NCBI RefSeq assembly: GCF_009711225.1
Contig: NZ_WMIE01000003.1
Location: 62,001 to 126,000 of the forward strand
From: Paracoccus aestuariivivens
GTDB taxonomy: Bacteria; Pseudomonadota; Alphaproteobacteria; Rhodobacterales; Rhodobacteraceae
Direction: 5' to 3'
Length of the DNA stretch: 64,000 bases
Shown: piece after piece, positions 61,118 through 64,000 of the stretch
How the letters are laid out: every line of letters starts with the position of its first letter
Numbering within the stretch: the first letter of the stretch is position 1
Program-made: the position numbers and the translations under genes
Notes under the pieces: model-generated
Databases searched by the model: none
What the model was told of the DNA's origin: nothing
Seen by the model: the letters and a program-made list of their open reading frames with translations, nothing else

Positions 61118-61813
61118 ATGGAACAACTCGCCGGAGCCGGTCAGCCGGTCGACTTTTCTCTGATCGCGCTATTTGCGCGCGCGTCGCTGACCGTCCAGAT
61201 CGTGATGGTGATGCTGATCCTCGCCTCGTTCTGGGCCTGGGCGATCATCATCCAGAAATTCATCAGTTACGGTGCCGCCAAACGCGAGGCCGATCGCTTT
61301 GACCGCGTCTTCTGGTCGGGCCAGCCCTTGGACGATCTGTTTGATCGTGTCGGCGAGGATCCTTCGGGCGCGTCCGAACGCATCTTTGCCGCTGGCATGA
61401 CCGAGTGGCGTCGCAGCCACCGCGACGATGGCGGGTTGATCGCCGGGGCGACCGCTCGGATCGACCGCGCGATGAATGTCGCCATCAACCGCGAGAACGA
61501 CCGCCTGACCCGTGGGCTACCTTTCCTTGCCACCGTCGGCTCGACCGCGCCGTTTATCGGGCTGTTCGGTACGGTCTGGGGCATCAAGACCGCGTTCGAG
61601 GAGATCGCCATCTCGCAGAACACCTCGCTGGCCGTGGTCGCACCCGGTATCGCCGAGGCGCTGGTTGCAACCGCACTGGGCCTGCTGGCGGCAATTCCGG
61701 CGGTGATTTTCTATAACAAGCTCAGTTCCGATTCCGATCGCCTTGTCGGCAATTACGAATCGTTCTCGGATGAGTTCTCGACCATTCTCTCGCGCCAGTT
61801 GGACGACGAATAA
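61118..61813 (+). CDS. tolQ: Tol-Pal system protein TolQ
   Basis: A 231-residue inner-membrane protein with three membrane segments (about 15-42, 135-157 and 168-192). With TolR it forms the proton-driven motor that energises TolA. The MotA/ExbB-type region FLATVGSTAPFIGLFGTVWG and GIAEALVATALGLLAAIPA is typical. TolQ's stop overlaps the tolR start (TAATG). ATG at 61118 has CACAGG upstream. Confidence 0.96.
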   Translation: MEQLAGAGQPVDFSLIALFARASLTVQIVMVMLILASFWAWAIIIQKFISYGAAKREADRFDRVFWSGQPLDDLFDRVGEDPSGASERIFAAGMTEWRRSHRDDGGLIAGATARIDRAMNVAINRENDRLTRGLPFLATVGSTAPFIGLFGTVWGIKTAFEEIAISQNTSLAVVAPGIAEALVATALGLLAAIPAVIFYNKLSSDSDRLVGNYESFSDEFSTILSRQLDDE

Positions 61814-62280
61814 TGGGCGCGGGGGTCGTCAAAAGGGGACGTCGGGGCAGGGGGCGCGCCAAGTCCCAGCCCATGGCCGAGATCAACGTCACGCCCTTTG
61901 TGGACGTGATGCTGGTGCTTTTGATCATCTTCATGGTCGCGGCTCCGCTGCTGACTGTAGGAGTTCCGCTGGAACTGCCCAAGACCGCCGCCCAATCCGT
62001 TCCTGCCGAACCCGAGGAGCCGCTGTCGGTCTCGATCTCGCCCGAGGGGCCGATTCTGGTGATGACTTCGGAAGTGCCCGAGGACGAGTTGATCACCCGC
62101 TTGCGCGCCGTGGCCGAGGAACGTCAGAGCGACAAGATCTATCTGCGCGCCGACGGCTCGATCCCCTATGCCCGCATCATGGAGGTCATGGGCGCGCTGA
62201 ACGCGGCTGGTTTCAACAACATCGTGCTGGTGACGGACACGGGTGGCCCCCGCATGGACGGCCAGAGCACCGAAGGCTAG
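61813..62280 (+). CDS. tolR: Tol-Pal system protein TolR
   Basis: A 155-residue protein with one membrane helix that carries the proton-conducting aspartate (INVTPFVDVMLVLLIIF) and a periplasmic ExbD/TolR domain (about 60-150). A basic N-terminal stretch (KRGRRGRGRAKSQ) precedes the helix. It is coupled to tolQ, and tolA starts five bases after its stop. Confidence 0.96.
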   Translation: MGAGVVKRGRRGRGRAKSQPMAEINVTPFVDVMLVLLIIFMVAAPLLTVGVPLELPKTAAQSVPAEPEEPLSVSISPEGPILVMTSEVPEDELITRLRAVAEERQSDKIYLRADGSIPYARIMEVMGALNAAGFNNIVLVTDTGGPRMDGQSTEG

Positions 62281-62284
62281 GGCG

Positions 62285-63814
62285 ATGGATCGCGCTGACC
62301 GCATCGGCTATTGGGTCTCGGGTGTCGCGCATGCCGGGTTGCTTGGCTTTGCGGTCGTCGGAGGCGCATTGTTCCGGCCCCAGCCGCTGGAAGCGATCCG
62401 CATGGCCGAGGTTTCGACCATGTCCGAGGCCGAGTTTCAGGCCTTGGCTTCGGCCGCCGCCGGTGCCGGGCCTGTCTCGGATGTGGCGGAAACCACGCCG
62501 GCACAACCGCAGCCCCCCGCTGATGAGGTCGTCGCGGGTGCACCCGAGGCGCAAAGCCCGCCTGAACCGGATGCCAATGCAGCCGCGCTGAGCCGTCCGA
62601 CCGAGGAAGCCGAGGCGCAGCCCGATCTGTCGGATTTCCAGAACGAATCCCGTCCGGTTGCTGTCGCGACTCTTGTCCCGCAACCGAACCAGCCCAATCA
62701 GGCTGACGAGACAGCGGCGCTTCCTGCGGATGCGGCGCGGCCGAATCCGGCGCGGGAACCGGCGCAGACGCAATCGCCGGCCCCTGTACCGCAGAGATCG
62801 CAACAGGCTCCGATCGAATCGGCGCGTCCGAATGGTCGGCCGGAAGGTCTGGCCGAAGCCATCCAGGCCCGTCGCGAAGCCGCCGAAGCTGCGCGTCAGC
62901 GTGAACTGGTGCTGGCCCGCGAGGCCGAGGAAGCCGCTGCCGAAGAAGCCGCCGCCAAGCGTCGCGATGAGGCCGCTGCCAAACGCGCCGCCGAAGAACG
63001 CGCGCAGGACGAACGCCGCGAGGCCGCGCGCCGCGAAGAGGCCGAATCTGCCCGCAAGACCGCCGAAGCCGATGCGCGCGCACGCCGTCAGGCGGCCGCC
63101 GAGGCTGCGGATGCTGACGCGCGTAAAGCCGCCGAAGCTGCCGAGAAAAAACGTGCCGCCGAACAGCGCGCTGCCGAGGAAAAGGCAGCGGCCGCCGAGA
63201 AAGCTGCGGCGGAAAAGGCCGAAGCCGATAAACGCGAGGCTGCTGCCAAGGCCAAGAAAGAGGCGGAAAAGAAAGCCGCTGCCGAGAAGGCCGCCGAAGA
63301 GAAGCGCGTCGCGGAAAAGAAGGCCGCCGAGAAAGCTGCCGCTGAAGCCAAGGCAAAGGAAAAGGCCGAAGCCGAGCGCAAGGCCGCCGAAGCCGCCGAG
63401 AAGAAGGCCGCATTGGCCGAGGCCAAGAAGAAGGAAGAAGGCTCGGCCGGAGCAGGCGGGGGCGGGGCTGCGGCAAATGGTCCGCCGCTGAGCCAGGGCG
63501 AGAAGGACGGTTTCCGCGTCGCCGTCGAGGCGTGCTGGAACCGTGGCTCGCTGTCGACCGAGGCCAGCCGGACCAAGGTGTCGATCAGTTTCTCGATGTC
63601 GCCGGACGGCATGCCGGAATCCGGTTCTTTGAAGATGATCAATCACAACGGCCCGTCCGATGCGGTTGCCAAGCAAGCCTACGAGGCTGCCAGACGGGCG
63701 ATCCTGATGTGTGCGTCCCGCAATGGCGGCTACAAGCTGCCAGCGGAAAAGTACAATCGCTGGAAGGATATCGTCATCGACTTCAATCCAAGTGGAAGCG
63801 CCACGATCAAGTAG
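62285..63814 (+). CDS. tolA: Tol-Pal system protein TolA
   Basis: A 509-residue protein bridging inner and outer membranes. It has an N-terminal anchor (about 8-30) and a Pro/Ala-rich acidic linker. A long helical domain of Ala, Glu, Lys and Arg (about residues 195-390) forms a coiled rod, and a Gly/Ala spacer follows. The C-terminal domain has EACWNRGSLSTEASRTKVSI and DGMPESGSLKMI. ATG at 62285 follows tolR closely. The coiled domain is long but normal for the group. Confidence 0.94.
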   Translation: MDRADRIGYWVSGVAHAGLLGFAVVGGALFRPQPLEAIRMAEVSTMSEAEFQALASAAAGAGPVSDVAETTPAQPQPPADEVVAGAPEAQSPPEPDANAAALSRPTEEAEAQPDLSDFQNESRPVAVATLVPQPNQPNQADETAALPADAARPNPAREPAQTQSPAPVPQRSQQAPIESARPNGRPEGLAEAIQARREAAEAARQRELVLAREAEEAAAEEAAAKRRDEAAAKRAAEERAQDERREAARREEAESARKTAEADARARRQAAAEAADADARKAAEAAEKKRAAEQRAAEEKAAAAEKAAAEKAEADKREAAAKAKKEAEKKAAAEKAAEEKRVAEKKAAEKAAAEAKAKEKAEAERKAAEAAEKKAALAEAKKKEEGSAGAGGGGAAANGPPLSQGEKDGFRVAVEACWNRGSLSTEASRTKVSISFSMSPDGMPESGSLKMINHNGPSDAVAKQAYEAARRAILMCASRNGGYKLPAEKYNRWKDIVIDFNPSGSATIK

Positions 63815-63878
63815 TGCCATGGCATACCCGAGCCGGACGCTTTAATTACCCTGCAACCAGACCTCACGAGGGCGATTC

Positions 63879-64000
63879 ATGTTGCGTAAACTTTTCCTGA
63901 CCTCCGCCTTGGCCCTTGCCGGTCTTGGCCTTGCTGCGCCTGTACTGGCGCAGGACGGCCCGCTCCGGATCGAGATCACCGATGGTGTGATCGAGCCGAT
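63879..64000 (+). CDS. tolB: Tol-Pal system protein TolB (5' part)
   Basis: The window ends 40 codons into the gene. The visible part is a signal peptide (MLRKLFLTSALALAGLGLAAP, cleaved after VLA) and the start of the mature protein (QDGPLRIEITDGVIEP), as expected for the periplasmic TolB beta-propeller protein. CACGAGGG lies upstream of the ATG at 63879. pal would be expected next, outside the window. Confidence 0.85.
   Translation, partial: MLRKLFLTSALALAGLGLAAPVLAQDGPLRIEITDGVIEP

Noticed and set aside
62213..63820. A Gly/Leu/Phe-rich minus-strand frame opposite tolA, looking superficially like a repeat membrane protein
   Set aside because: The repeats are the antisense of the Ala/Lys/Glu coiled domain of TolA.
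1..64000. Search by eye for tRNA, rRNA, insertion sequences, phage genes and attachment sites
   Set aside because: No TTCGA-loop cloverleaf, transposase, integrase or flanking direct repeats were recognised. A tRNAscan-type search would settle the tRNA point.

Overview
This 64 kb window is a GC-rich chromosomal segment of an alphaproteobacterium, most likely of the Rhodobacteraceae and probably close to Paracoccus. The basis is the gene content and protein character: a DUF1013/TrcR-type regulator, a COQ9-family protein, a DUF2849-cysI-cysH-DUF934 sulfur cluster, scoAB, a Hint-domain protein, tandem deformylases and a tolQRAB block with an Ala/Lys/Glu-rich TolA. The species is not fixed by the sequence. 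I see no insertion sequence, prophage, CRISPR array, plasmid function, rRNA or tRNA. The window is almost wholly core genome with small accessory insertions. No gene-free stretch exceeds 300 bases.

Layout. 1-3.4 kb: pyk, a small membrane protein, rpmI-rplT with a good promoter and terminator, and a LysE exporter. 3.4-13.2 kb: cytochrome P450, an AGCS amino-acid/Na+ symporter, arsC, then pheS and pheT. pheS and pheT are separated by about 3 kb holding two TM2 paralogues, a Hint protein and a DUF4239 membrane protein. 13.2-19.5 kb: DUF1275, GST, mscL, Lrp, rpsU, coq9, quinone reductase, RNase T2 and trcR. 19.6-28.7 kb: gabD-like dehydrogenase, P1-family peptidase, msrA-prmA, DUF1127, rsmE, ubiA, a large OmpA-domain protein and a membrane/coiled-coil protein. 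28.7-38.4 kb, nearly all minus strand: aromatic aminotransferase, sseA, smpB, pit phosphate transporter, Nudix, arfB, pbpC, and a DUF697-YcjX pair. 38.6-51.6 kb: hrpB, HdeD, fmt, two alpha/beta hydrolases, two deformylase-family genes (one with catalytic residues replaced), a C-S lyase/L,D-transpeptidase pair, MATE exporter, a stand-alone Lrp sensor domain, a HisC-like aminotransferase and a full-length Lrp regulator. 51.7-64 kb: assimilatory sulfate-reduction operon, fpr, topA, scoAB, an unrecognised protein, ybgC and tolQRA with the start of tolB.

How the genes work together. Several sets are translationally coupled by overlapping stop/start codons: coq9-qor, msrA-prmA, sseA-aminotransferase, arfB-Nudix-pit, patB-ldt, DUF2849-cysI-cysH-DUF934, scoA-scoB and tolQ-tolR. 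The sulfur operon turns APS into sulfide and is divergent from an Lrp/AsnC regulator that may control it. ybgC-tolQRAB is the usual cell-envelope constriction system. Translation and ribosome-rescue genes are numerous (rpmI, rplT, pheS, pheT, rpsU, prmA, smpB, arfB, fmt, def).

I did not find an obvious new multi-gene system. The signals most worth a second look are the deformylase-like gene that has lost its metal cysteine and catalytic glutamate, the insertion between pheS and pheT with an 11-bp-phased GTGTAC triple repeat in front of pheT, a possible small RNA at about 21.2 kb, a 14-bp perfect inverted repeat at 24.3 kb, and an unrecognised protein between scoB and ybgC.
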